Notes under the pieces: model-generated
Told to the model about the DNA's origin: nothing
The model's database searches: none
What the model saw: the letters and a program-made list of their open reading frames with translations, nothing else
NCBI RefSeq assembly: GCF_004379255.2
Contig: NC_056053.1
Location: 17,728,188-17,792,187, forward strand
Direction: 5' to 3'
DNA: 64,000 nucleotides
DNA from: Salvia splendens
Lineage: Eukaryota; Streptophyta; Magnoliopsida; Lamiales; Lamiaceae
Made by a program: the position numbers and the translations under genes
Part shown: one piece after another, positions 32,682 through 43,700 of the stretch
Numbering within the stretch: the stretch's first letter is position 1
How the letters are laid out: every line of letters begins with the position of its first letter

Positions 32682-34001
32682 CTAACGCCTTGCAATCCTC
32701 CGCGCCCACAACTCTTCAACTAAATCCTTTTGGAGTCGAATATGAGCCTCCGTCTGACGCATGTCGGCATGTGCTTGGAGGAGGGCTTCTTCATCGTGAG
32801 GTACCCCACCTCGTACGTTGGCGGTGGCGACGCCGTGGCTTGGACCGGCCTCATTATCGTCGTTGGCCCAATCAGTCAGTTGTACACCTTCATCTTCGAC
32901 AATCATGTTGTGCATGATAATACAGGCGTACATTATATCAGCAATGCAGTCGACATTCCACAAACGCGTTGGTCCTTTAACTGCAGCCCATCGAGCCTGA
33001 AGCACACCAAATGCGCGCTCCACGTCCTTTCGCGCCGACTCCTGCCGCGTCGCAAAGTAGGCCTTCTTCGCATCTGATGCGCACCGGATCGTCTTCACAA
33101 AGACGGGTCACCTAGGGTATATCCCATCCGCCAAGTAGTAGCCCATATCATGCTGGTTGCCGTTGGCGACAAAACTGATGACAGGACCGACGCCCTGGCA
33201 CTGCTCGTTGAAAAGGGGCGACGAGTTGAGGACGTTTAGGTCGTTGTTCGAACCGGCTATCCCAAAATACGCATGCCAAATCCACAACCGGTAATCAGCT
33301 ATGGCCTCGAGGATCATCGTGGGATTTTTTCCCTTGTAGCCGGTCGTGTAAAACCCCTTCCAGGCAGCGGGACAGTTCTTCCACTCCCAATGCATACAAT
33401 CTATGCTGCCTAACATTCCCGGGAACCCATGCTGATCCCCGTGCATCCGCAGCAGATTCCGGCAATCTTCGGGGGTAGGCTTTCGGAGATATTGATCACC
33501 GAATACTTCGATCACGCCCTGACAGAAATACTTCATACATTCGATGGCAGTCGTCTCACCGATGTGGAGGTATTCGTCCCACATGTCTGCCGCGGTGCCG
33601 TAGGCCAACTGCCTGATTGCCGCAGTGCACTTTTGAATAGGGGTGTGGCCGGGTCTGCCAGCCGCATCGTGCTTGAAGCGGAAATACAGATATCGCTGCT
33701 CCAAAGCGTTAACAATACGCATAAACAAGTCCCGCCTCATCCTAAAACGACGCCTGAAATGGTTGGCGTTAAAACGCGGCTCCTCTGCGAAGTAATCTGT
33801 GAACAGGCGCTGATGTGCAGCTTCATGATCACGATCAACCACTTGTCGACGGTGGACAACTGGTCGTGGGCGAGGTGCCGCCGGCTGCATATAACTCTGC
33901 ATCCATCGATCAACCTCACGGCTCGTATAGGCATCTAGCTCTTCGTTCATCATACGCTCGTACTCATCCGCATCCCCACCACTACCACCGGCATTACTCA
34001 T
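32682..34001 (-). pseudogene. Harbinger transposase (HARBI1/ALP1-like DDE nuclease), one in-frame stop
   Basis: The protein starts MSNAGGSGGDADEYERMMNE and has the helix-turn-helix region (FNANHFRRRFRMRRDLFMRI) and DDE core: first D in GSIDCMHWEWK, second in GSNNDLNVLN, E in DVERAFGVLQARW. The frame is continuous to 32682 except for a single TGA at 33108-33110, in YPR*PVFVKTIR, where relatives have Trp; TGG to TGA is one transition. Full length would be about 439 residues, normal for the family. A TATATATA at 34091-34098 lies about 90 bp upstream. Apart from the stop I see no damage, so the copy is young. Host ALP1-type genes are domesticated relatives, but the TIRs and target duplication show this is a transposon copy. 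Confidence 0.92.
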
Positions 34002-34090
34002 TTCTTAAATTGATCTTGTACAGAAAGTAAGGTAGAGAGAGAGTACTCGTTAAAACAAGTGGTGCGAATGAAAATGACGTTCAAAGCGCG

Positions 34091-34098
34091 TATATATA
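34091..34098 (-). promoter_or_regulatory. TATA box of the transposase
   Basis: TATATATA between GC-rich terminal sequence and the ATG at 34001. Confidence 0.5.
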
Positions 34099-34409
34099 GT
34101 GTTTTCAAAAGAAAAAAAATAAAAAATAAAATCTGACGCCGGTTTGACGCCGATCCGGGACCCACAATGGCGCCGTGAGGATCGGCGTCGGAACCGGCGT
34201 CATCGCGCGAATCGGCATGGCCACGCCGATTTTGACGCCGATTTCGCCGACGCCGGTTCCAATGGTTCGGCATCAGAACCGGCGTCGGCGAAAAATCGGC
34301 GTCGCGATTTTGACGCTGGCATTGGAGATGCTCTTAGTCACGTACTACATAAAAAAAGATAAAGGTCCAATTTGGTTCTTAACATATTGCGATTTTACGA
34401 TTTTGGTCC

Positions 34410-35225
34410 AAAATATTATCTTTTGAATTATTCGGTCCTTCATAAAAAAAACGAGTCACATTTGGTCTGAATTTGACGGAACTGTTAAAATTTAACAGTC
34501 AAATGGATTTTAATTACATTTTGACCGGATTAAGTTAATAAATATGTTTTATTAATGTCTAATATCTAATTAATCAAAACTAATAAATTAAAAAAAGATT
34601 GTCTCGCTCCAGGGGAAGGATTGCCAGGGGGAGGTGTTGTTGAAGACGCGGGAGAGGATGGTGCGGCGGACATCGGAGGGGGGCGGCGCAGGGGGCGGGG
34701 AAGGAGTTGTGCTCGAGGACATCGCTGGCGGTGATGGAGAGGAGGGGGTGGGAGTGGGAGAGGTAGCCGAGGGCGAAGGTGAAGGCGAGGACGAGGAGGA
34801 GGATGACGTATGCCCTGGGTTTGGATGCGGTGGTTTCGAGCCGTTTCTGGTAGGAGTTCTTACGCCGCGGGTGGTGTGTTGGAGGATGCCGCCTTGCGGC
34901 GACGGGGGTAATTGCTGCTCGCGATCTTCCAAATTCATTCCGGTTAATCGTGATTGTGAGAGAGTGGAACAGAGATCTGAAATGTAGAAGAAGGGGAGCG
35001 AGGAGAGTGGAGAGATGGCTGAATTAAATCCATTTTCTTTCTTTTTTTATTGTATTAGTTTTGGGTTAATTAGATATTAGACATGAATAAAACATATTTA
35101 TTAACTTAATTCGGTCAAAATGTAATTAAAATCCGTTTGACTGTTAAATTTTAACAATTCCGTCAAATTCGGACCAAATGTGATCCGTTTTATTTGTGAA
35201 GGACCGAATTCAAAAGATAATGTTT
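34410..35225. mobile_element. Pack-MULE-like element with captured gene fragment
   Basis: Arms of about 185 bp at 34410-34597 and 35047-35225 are inverted copies of each other at about 90 percent (CTTTTGAATT, GACGGAA(C/T)TGTTAAAATTTAACA, then TTAATTACATTTTGACCG). Between them is a GC-rich, gene-like segment with no transposase. That architecture is typical of Mutator-derived Pack-MULEs. I could not identify the target duplication, and the left side may extend to about 34365. Confidence 0.7.
34588..34985 (-). pseudogene. Captured 5' fragment of a membrane-protein gene
   Basis: The minus strand carries a leader (from about 34985), an ATG at 34938 and MNLEDREQQLPPSPQGG. The next frame then gives NSYQKRLETTASKPRAY and the hydrophobic span VILLLVLAFTFALGYLS, followed by HSHPLLSITASDVLEHNSF. 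The first frame resumes with SDVRRTILSRVFNNTSPWQS. Two frame changes that cancel each other separate the parts. The layout, a short cytosolic tail and then one membrane anchor, suits a type II Golgi protein such as a glycosyltransferase; I do not recognise which. The single frame running straight through the region gives a serine/proline-rich artefact. Confidence 0.6.
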
Positions 35226-35653
35226 TTGAATATAACTGTTATTCAAGCACGTAAATCTATTTCCATTGCTCTATCATTAAAATGAAGTATTATACCACTA
35301 ATAACACAGGGAAGCATTGCCTCAGATGAAAAACACATCCTCCAACACAATTCATTTGTTGGCTAATACTACAAAAGGGGTGCATTAAGGTCTAATGCCC
35401 TCCTTAGTGTTAAACATAACACTAATATCAACCATTAGATCATTAATTTATATGGGTGAGTTTTAATGGAACGTGATACATTAATAGGCAGAAAATGTAC
35501 ATTAAAGGGGCAGATTTGGAAATATTAGAATTATTTCATCCATTTCAAAACTGCAGGTGCACAAATTCCGCAAATCACGTCTTCTCACTTCCCCATTCTA
35601 CTCTCTTTCATCAAATCACGTCTTCTCTCTTCCCCCTCCAACCCAAACCCTAA

Positions 35654-37560
35654 GATCATCCACGACGATGTGCCTATACCGTTCCTAAACCGTTCCTTAA
35701 ACTACTATTTGCGGGCCCCACTGTACTTTTTTACTCCATTCCTTAACTAAGGAACGGAATCTGCAACCCTCCGTTCCTTAGCCGTTCCTTAACCGTTCCT
35801 TAAATTACTATTCATTCAATTTCATTTCTTATTTTTATTTCCAACCCAATTCAATTAAAACAAACACACTTTATTAAAAAACACACAGCATTAAAAAAAA
35901 TTACAACTTAAACTTAAAAAAATAAAAAACACACAATTAAACGTGGGAAAATAAAAAACTACTCCGCCGGCTAATCATCCTCCGGAGGCGGTCGAGGTTG
36001 AGGGGGAGTCGGAAGGCCAAGTTGTGCTGCCATATGCACAATTCCGTTCCACCAGGCCGCGAATTGGGCGTACGAGAAGCGGGAAGTGTCCGCCATTGTG
36101 GCGGTCATGTACGCCACCATAAGTGTGTCCGAGCCTCCCCGCGAGCCCGATCCCGAGGCCGGCTGGCTTGATTCGCCTCGGCCCTTCCTCGCTCTAGCCG
36201 CCTTGGCCGCCTTCGTCCCTTGCGGCCGACGGCGCCCACAGCTGGATCCCCCGTATTCGTCGGGCGTTGGATACCCCGAACCCCCAAACACCTGCGGTTC
36301 ACCCTCGCTGGCCTCACCGGTGTCACCAGACAAGTAGTTGTCGGTCGCCGTGTGCTTCGTGCGCTTTGAGGTTGAGCCCCAGCTCGAGCGGACACCGCCG
36401 GCCCACCTTTCCTCGTCCTTGACGAGCTGCCAAATATCAACAAATTTGAACTGTTGACCGGTGTCCTGGTGGAAGGCGCGCAAAGCCGCCCTCAGAATGT
36501 CGGCGCCCGAAGCTCCGCTTTGGTATTGTGCCGCTTCGGCCGAGTAGATGCCGCAGAATTTTTTGACCTGTACGTCGACTCGGCGAAAGTGAGCACGGAG
36601 CATTGTATATTTCCGCTTCCGGGTCCCTTTCGGCTTAGTCTGGTGGTAGACATCACGGACCTTTTCCCAGAAGCACTTGGCGGCTTGTTGATTCCCGACG
36701 ATGGGATCGTACGAGACGGTGAGCCAGGCGTTGTACACCGCCTTTGTTTCTTCGTTATTGTACGGATGCCGGCCCAGATCCTCCGGTTCATCCTCCTGTT
36801 CCTCCTCCTCCTCCTCCTCGGCCGCCTCAGACGCAGCCCTGGAGCTTCCACCGCCTCGGCCTCCTCCCTGGGTGGGTGCAACGGGGATATCCTCCCGAAT
36901 CTGGGACAATCCTTGAGAAGGCCGCGAGGGGCGGGTCGAGCATATGCATCCACGTCGAAAGTGGGTGGTTGATACCCACCCGGCGTCGCCGACCCCTGGG
37001 TGCTCGGCGTCGACGAACTGGAACCACCAAGTGTGTTGTACATGGTCTCCCAATCGCCGAACGCGTTGAGATCCCACCCACCGGAGCTGCCACCGCCGTA
37101 GTTGCCGTCGCCGGACATTTTGTGAAGAGATTGAATATGAAAATTGGAGAGGAAATGAAGTTGATTTAGGAAGAATAGATGTGTAATTGTGTGTCAAATG
37201 AGGATGAATTAGGAGTATTTATAGAATAAGAAAATAAAAATAAAAATAAATAAATAAATAAATAAACGGTATAAAAAACGGTAATAATACCGTTAAAAAA
37301 ATTATAAACTCGAATTTTTTTTAAAAAAAAATAATTATTGCGTCAGCACGTGACGTCGCCCACTCGCCGGCCGGCGAGTGGGCGACACGCACGACGCGGG
37401 GAGAGCCACGTCGCCGAAGCGCGTGGCGGCACGGACCGTGCCACGGGTCGTGCCGTCGGCACCCGGCACGGCTTGGGAACGGCTCCTCGACGACACCATG
37501 CACCGCAACGCGTTCCGCTGCGAAGTCGTTCCGGCGGAACGGCCCGCGTTGCGGGTGCTC
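35654..37560 (-). mobile_element. PIF/Harbinger-type element, ORF1 only (copy B)
   Basis: 1907 bp between TAA duplications (35651-35653 and 37561-37563). Ends are GATCATCCACGACG and, on the other strand, GAGCACCCGCAACG. It holds a complete leader, ORF1 and a GC-rich right subterminal region (37330-37560), but no transposase. It is homologous to copy A at 19350. Confidence 0.9.
35971..37118 (-). pseudogene. Harbinger ORF1 (Myb/SANT-like), one frameshift
   Basis: The natural start is the ATG at 37118 (MSGDGNYGGGSSGGWDLNAF). After DAYARP near 36935 the frame shifts by one base; copy A reads through the same place. The rest is continuous: SANT-like core (EETKAVYNAWLTVSYDPIVG, FWEKVRDVYHQ, YTMLRAHFRRVD), the VDIWQLVKDEERWAGG block, a basic RRPQGTKAAKAARARKGR and a proline-rich end. 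A TATAAAT about 100 bp upstream (near 37218) is a likely TATA box. Expected length about 380 residues. Confidence 0.85.
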
Positions 37561-40480
37561 TAACCCCCCTCATTTTTCAGCCACCGATCAAGAAAAAACG
37601 GCGACTAAACCCGGAAACACGATGCAAATCAGACCAAAGCAAACACCGATCTTGTTTTGTTGTTTAATCGAAGCCAAAAATTGCCCTTTTTATCCTTCGC
37701 CCTGAATTTCCATCGCTCATCTCCAAATCGATTCGTCCTTCTATTGAAATAATGTAATCATCGGTCAAAATTCGTTGGGTCTACATTGGGGTAACAGATT
37801 TGCATTACCCATTAATATTGTTTCGAATCTTTACGTCAACATTAGTTTTTAATTCATCGGGTCTACATTTTATTTAGTGCTTACATTCTCCCTAAACCAT
37901 CCCTCTTCTTTGTCATTTTAAATTCTTGTTTAATTACGTCTGTAATGTACAGCTGGTTAGGGCTGGTTGCTGATTTGGTGGTCGATTTGGACTCTAAATT
38001 GTATCTGATTGCGTCGAATTTTGTTGGTTTATCTTCTTTGTTCATCATCATTGATTTGATGATTGTTTGAAGCATCTACATTGGTAGCCTATTCAGGCAA
38101 TTTGTGTTTCTAGCAATTTGTACATTATTTTATACCCAGATTCTACATTAATGGTAATGTATTATGCAATGTACATTAAAAGAGTACCTGACTACATCAT
38201 GTTCTGTTACATTATTTACACAATAAATTACATTATTTACGTGATTTGGTACTCTTATGCTATAGTGAAACTTTCGCACCAAAAAAGATACCAAAAAGTT
38301 CTTGTAGATTTTAAGATACATTATACATCATCTGATTACTCTATATGTGATACATTATCTAGGCAATTATTTACATTATTTTAATGTATGTCTCCTACTG
38401 AGCAATGTAGATTATAATATGTTTGATGAGAGCCAGAAGTTATATACATTCCTCTCGAGGGTTTAGCAGTCCATGGGGCTAGGATGTAGTACCAACCAGT
38501 AGCACAATGATACATTATTTGTAACTATTGTGACACATTACTCTGTATTGTAGTAGTGTTTGTTGTATTATTACTGATATTAGGTTACATTATTCACGAT
38601 GTTGTTTACATTATTTGGTAATGATGTGCTATATTATTATGTGATGTAGTATATTATGTGAGATTATATCGTTTGTTAAGTTACATTATATGTTTCGTGA
38701 AAGTACATTAATTTCACATTTATAATAATCAGTGTATGTGTTTCTGAATAGGTTCAAAGAGTGCAAGAATCGATTACGAGGATGACTTTGACGATGTCAT
38801 ATTGCATTAGCGTAACGACTAGCTTTAAAGATGTCCAAAGATGTGCTAGATTATTATGTGTTGTAGTATACTATGTGAGATTAGTTCATTTGTTAAGTTG
38901 CATTATATGATTCGTGAAAGTACATTAATTTCATATTTATAATACTTAATATATGCTTTGATTTGAAATATTGATCAACGATTTGCTTTAATTCTTTGGA
39001 GCATTCAGGTACAAAACAAATGTAGTAAAAATAGTGAGATCAGTTACATATTAAATAAAAAGTGTATAATACAATATACATTATTACATACTAGTATTGT
39101 ACATTAAAACCATAAATATGTACATTACCAAAATGACTGAAACCAATAGACCAAATAATATACATTATACCATTGTATTAGAAAATTGGAAGATGTACAT
39201 ACAAGCCATAACTAATGTAGTCATTCACTTGTAAATAATGTACGAAAATGTACATTTTAAGACTATATTCGTACATTATTTCATGTATAAAATCCAAAAC
39301 ACACATTAGAAAGCGAAATTTTATGCATGTGTTGGTAATATGCCCTAGCCCCATGGATTGCTAAACCCGGGAATGATTATAACTCCCTACCATTGGTGAT
39401 GGTTTCGTTTGTGTGTCGGTACTACAACCTAGCTCCATGGATTGCTAAACCCAAAGGGTATGGATTCAACTCCCGCCAAACATTTAATCCTTACACAGGT
39501 ACATTTAGTATTATGCATGTACATTAAATGCCAATTTTCGTATTATTTACTGTATGAAATCCAAAACACACATAAAAAAATGAAATTCAATGCATGCGGC
39601 GGTACTAACCCCTAGCCCCATGGATTGCTAAATCCTAGGGGAATGATTCAAACTCCCTACCCTTGGTGATGGTTTCATTTTGTGAGTGGTAACTAAAATC
39701 TAGCCTCATGGATTACTAAACTCAAAGGGTATGGATTCAACTCCCGCCAAACATTAAATCATTACACAGGTACATCATTTAGTGTGACACATGTACATTA
39801 AAGGCCAAATTTCATACATTATCTACGTTACAACAATGCAAGTTGTACATTACAAACACGAACAACAATATTATAAGCTGCAAATTTTGGATTGGTTCAC
39901 GCAAAATGCGACCATTGAGAACAAAATAACTCAATTGGACTAATGAAATAAGTATAACGTGTTAATACATAAAATTATACGTCTCAATGAATATTCAAAA
40001 TAGAAACTCTATAAAAAAAATAGGTGCTAAATTCTCGAATCCTTTACAATGAAAGTTGACTAGAACGACCAAAAAAATAAATAAAAGCCTTCTTTTGTAG
40101 TTGAAAACACCGATATCAATGAAGGAATAGCAGACGAACTTCTCGAAAAAGGAATGACGATATCTCCAAGAATTGCAGAAGAATTTCGAGTGAAGAACTA
40201 TAAACAGTAAAGCAGGAAAAGAAAAAAGATTTAATTAAGGAAAACAAATCATATTATACATTTACCAAAGCTAGTGGAAGAGAATCAAGGAATGCAATTA
40301 ACCTAAAACTTGCACCCCCAAAACTGCCCTTTTTGAATTAAAATAATCATTTAAATAATTCAATTTGCCTAAATCTCGGCCATTAGGGCAAAAATAAATG
40401 GTTTAAGATTAGTTTTCTATTCTCCAAATATTTAGTGTAATGACCTGAATACATCCTACTGCAAAATACATCAAAAAATA

Positions 40481-40730
40481 AAATACATTAAGCCCGAACC
40501 CGAGACCAGGCCCGAAGGTATTTACAAATCAATTCCATAAACATGGTGAATACGGAAACAATTACAGGGATGTCCATTGCAACAACCAAATAAAAGCACA
40601 AAAATTACAGTAGGACCTGCTACAAAATTCCAGAATCAGAGCAAGACGCCAGGCCCGACCCTCGCTCCATCTAGTCGAGGCGTAGTGTATCTATAGATAA
40701 TACAACAAAAAAAAAGGGGCAGGAAACATA
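40481..40730 (-). other. Probable 3'-UTR of the kinesin gene
   Basis: Moderately GC-rich sequence directly after the stop at 40731-40733, ending where the TACATTA-type repeat begins. The poly(A) site cannot be placed from sequence alone. Confidence 0.45.
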
Positions 40731-43700
40731 TCACGCTTTCATGTCCTTGAGCACACCCCCCTTCTCAAGCTCACCAACTAGGTCCCTTAGTGCAGGAACC
40801 TTCATGGCCAGAGTTCTGTACAGTCTAGAATATCGAGCTCTGGTTCCATCTCCCGTTCTAGCAAGAGCAAGCAGGCTCACAGCCTCCGGGAGCTGCGCAA
40901 ACACGTCCTTCATCTCCTCCAGCCTCATATGCTCCAGGACAGTCGGTCTTGGAACAACTCGCACAATCTCCCCACCCCTGGGTTCCTGCACCCGCGCATC
41001 TGCCTTCACGACCAGCTCCGACTTTGAGTTGGCTCCACATTTGATTATGAAGGGAGTCGTGGAGCCTGTGTTGAACTGCAACACGTTCCACTGTGCCACG
41101 TCGGTTTCAGAACCGTGTGTTGCGTCTGCGGAAAATTTGGTGCCGGGAGGTGGTGCCTCCAGAAGCTTATCTTCCTCTTCTGCAGTCGACTGCATCGGAT
41201 CACAGCCGAATAAAATTTTTCAGAAAAGTGCGGAAGGCATACCTAAGACCTGCATAAAATCATCTGCATACATACCTCTACAGCATCCCGAGCTTCTGAA
41301 ATATGGCTCTGAGCACACGGATGGTCAATGTCAAGTAAAGAAGGCATCTGTTCGGAAAGTTCGTCTAGAGAGACGAGCATTGATCGCTTCTTGCTCTTAC
41401 TCAGTGCATTGACAGAAGCTTGCCTCATTATATCCTGTTGAGGCAGATAATTTTCAAATTTCCAAGGTTTTTAAGTTCCAGAAAGTTGAGGAGAAATTGG
41501 AGAAAGATGAAAAACCTTGACTTGCTTCAGTATGCTGTCGAGGGAGATTAACGACGCTAGCCTTGCATCTTCAGCAGCAGTGGAAGGATTCCGAATAGGT
41601 GCAGCGCCACTTTCTAAATTTAACATCTCCGCGTCGTTTTTCATTTGTTGTAAGATCTGATTGAGTAAACAGTTAGCCTCTAGCAGTAGTAAACAGTGTT
41701 TGCGGAATTTCAGTATTTGAGAAGTGAGGCAACCAAGATAAAGAGAGCCACCGCGCTATGATACAGACCTTTCTTCTCTTGTGATCAACAGATTCAAGAG
41801 CTGAACGTAGCTTAGCTACTTGAGCCGAGTCTTCCGCTGCTTCAGTCGCCAAAGTACCAGCAATATCCTTATTGACCAATATAACCGTAGATATCAGTAT
41901 GCGAAACATAACAAACTACATTTCTATAAAACAATATAAAAAAAGCGTATAGCAAAAGAACTAGATAATGGCACACTCTGTCCTTAGCTGCACAAAGATG
42001 GGAATCTAAAGAAAACGGTAGGAACATACTTTCAAATGCTGCAGCTGTGAAGTATAAAGACATCTGGCATATTCAGATAACAGCTGTCCAAGAGCATCAG
42101 TAGTCGGAGGCTGGGCAGCACCAAGTCCAGCCATCCAACCATCCATTATTGCTGTAGAGAGAAGTTCCAGCTGACCAGTTGCTCCTGCAGCCGTGTCATC
42201 AGCAATGGAAAGGAAATCGAAGTTCTCTGCAAGCCAATTTCGAATTTGACGCTGGAGCTCGCCAGCAGGGGTATGAACAAAAAGAGCTGCAAGAGCCTTG
42301 TTTCCAATTGAATAAATTTTTGCTTCTTCGGTTATTTCCCTGAGCTTTCCACCTGTTATATGCTGTCGCCATGTCTCCTGTATTAGTAAATGAGATGAGT
42401 CAAACAAACTGCTCAGCATCATTGATCTCACTTATTCACTGTAAAAATATCAGCAGAAGCCCTGAGATAATGCTTTTATACATGAAATAGAAAGAAAACA
42501 TAATAGACCTCACCAACTTAAGAAACACAAGAATAGCCAAATCCTCTTCGAGGAGCAAAGAGATAAGGAGGAGGTAACTTAAGGGCATATTCTTCCCATT
42601 TTTTCCTTTATTGAGTTTAGGCAGTTCATCAGGTTTGAACTTTGAAATGCCATATATTTTTATATAAGTTTATGAAAGAATAATACTCCCTCTGTCCCAT
42701 TAAAAATGAAAATGTTTCCTAAAATGGAAACAGCACCATCTCTACTTTTTCACTTCTCTTACTTTATTCTCCCTTCACTAACTCAAAACAACACTTCATA
42801 AAATCCCATGCCGGAAACCAAATGTTTCATATTTTTTGGAACGGAGGGAGTATAAAACTAACAATCTTAAGGTACCAAAACTACTCCCTGAATAAAAAAT
42901 CATTGATTGTTGCTTTGCTTCTGAAATGACAAGGTATGAATGATCCATCCACCCTGAGTGTGGATTTGTTGCTTTGCTTTTGAAATTACAAGGAAATCGT
43001 TTTAATTTAGAAGCTCATTCAGGCTTAAGCTGTTAGAGAGGTATAACTAATGTAACTCATCTATACAGAAATAAAGAATAACATAAAACATGCTATAATG
43101 CAAAAGACATAAATCTAGTGATGAGTAAAGATGGAATCAAGAAGGAAAACACGATTAAGTTACCTGATCAATTCCACGTATCTTCAGAACTACTGATGAC
43201 AACTTTGACTTCTTTTCTGGTTTTATATTTACTTTGAACCCTTGAATTTGGTCCCCAACCAACATATTCCTTGAACTAGAATCGTAACGAACTGGAGATC
43301 TTCCAGGGCTGCTACCACGGCTAGAGCTTCTACTACGTCCATTATTTGGCTTCTCAAGAAAGCGCTCAACCGGAGAAACCTTACATCACAGAAGACATTT
43401 TCACTTTTACACTCGATGCTTATCATATTATAAGAATTAATGTTTCACTCAAGTAGAAAAATTTGTCTATTCAACCAGTAGATAGACACATGACAGGGAG
43501 GGCACCTTAATTGATTGTAGCTCTGGTGATCGAGCAAGCAGGGACCTTATATAGAGAATCCTAACACGAGAGACAAGCATCGTATCCATCACTCTTCTGG
43601 GCTCCATTTTACGAATGAAAGAAAAAACAGCATCTCTTATTTCAGCCAGGATTTCATGCTCTCTAGAAGCACCTGCCTTAATGACTGCAGCCAGTACCTG

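Larger units (their letters stand above)
32354..34333 (-). mobile_element. PIF/Harbinger element carrying only the transposase
   Basis: 1980 bp flanked by TTA (32351-32353 and 34334-34336), the Harbinger target. Ends are GAGCATCTCCAGTAAGAC and, on the other strand, GAGCATCTCCAATGCC. The right subterminal region (34130-34320) is packed with GGCGTCGG/CGACGCC inverted blocks. Only the transposase frame is present; ORF1 is missing. Confidence 0.9.
35380..40480. repeat. Unclassified TACATTA-rich repeat, interrupted by a Harbinger element
   Basis: 35380-35650 and 37564-about 40400 share many GTACATTA/TAATGTAC words and appear to be one unit split by the insertion at 35654-37560. A 108-bp block recurs at 38623 and 38839. 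A 267-bp block recurs from 39285 and 39552. The motif CC(C/T)AGC(C/T)CCATGGATTGCTAAAC occurs four times on the plus strand (39343-39730) and once inverted at about 38458. 37564-37800 is richer in GC and could be a leader or old exon. No transposase or helicase was found, so the class is open. Confidence 0.5.

Noticed and set aside
33429..33938. A 169-codon plus-strand frame
   Set aside because: Antisense shadow of the Harbinger transposase.
34588..34938. Ser/Pro-rich protein of 116 residues
   Set aside because: The Ser/Pro stretch is an out-of-frame reading of a hydrophobic anchor; two frame changes flank it.
35971..37197. A 408-codon frame that pipelines would call 'glutathione S-transferase T3-like'
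   Set aside because: It has no GST fold motifs. It is Harbinger ORF1, and its first 80 codons in this frame are out-of-frame sequence upstream of a frameshift.
40741..41412. A 223-codon plus-strand frame
   Set aside because: Antisense to the last two exons of the kinesin gene; it runs across an intron.
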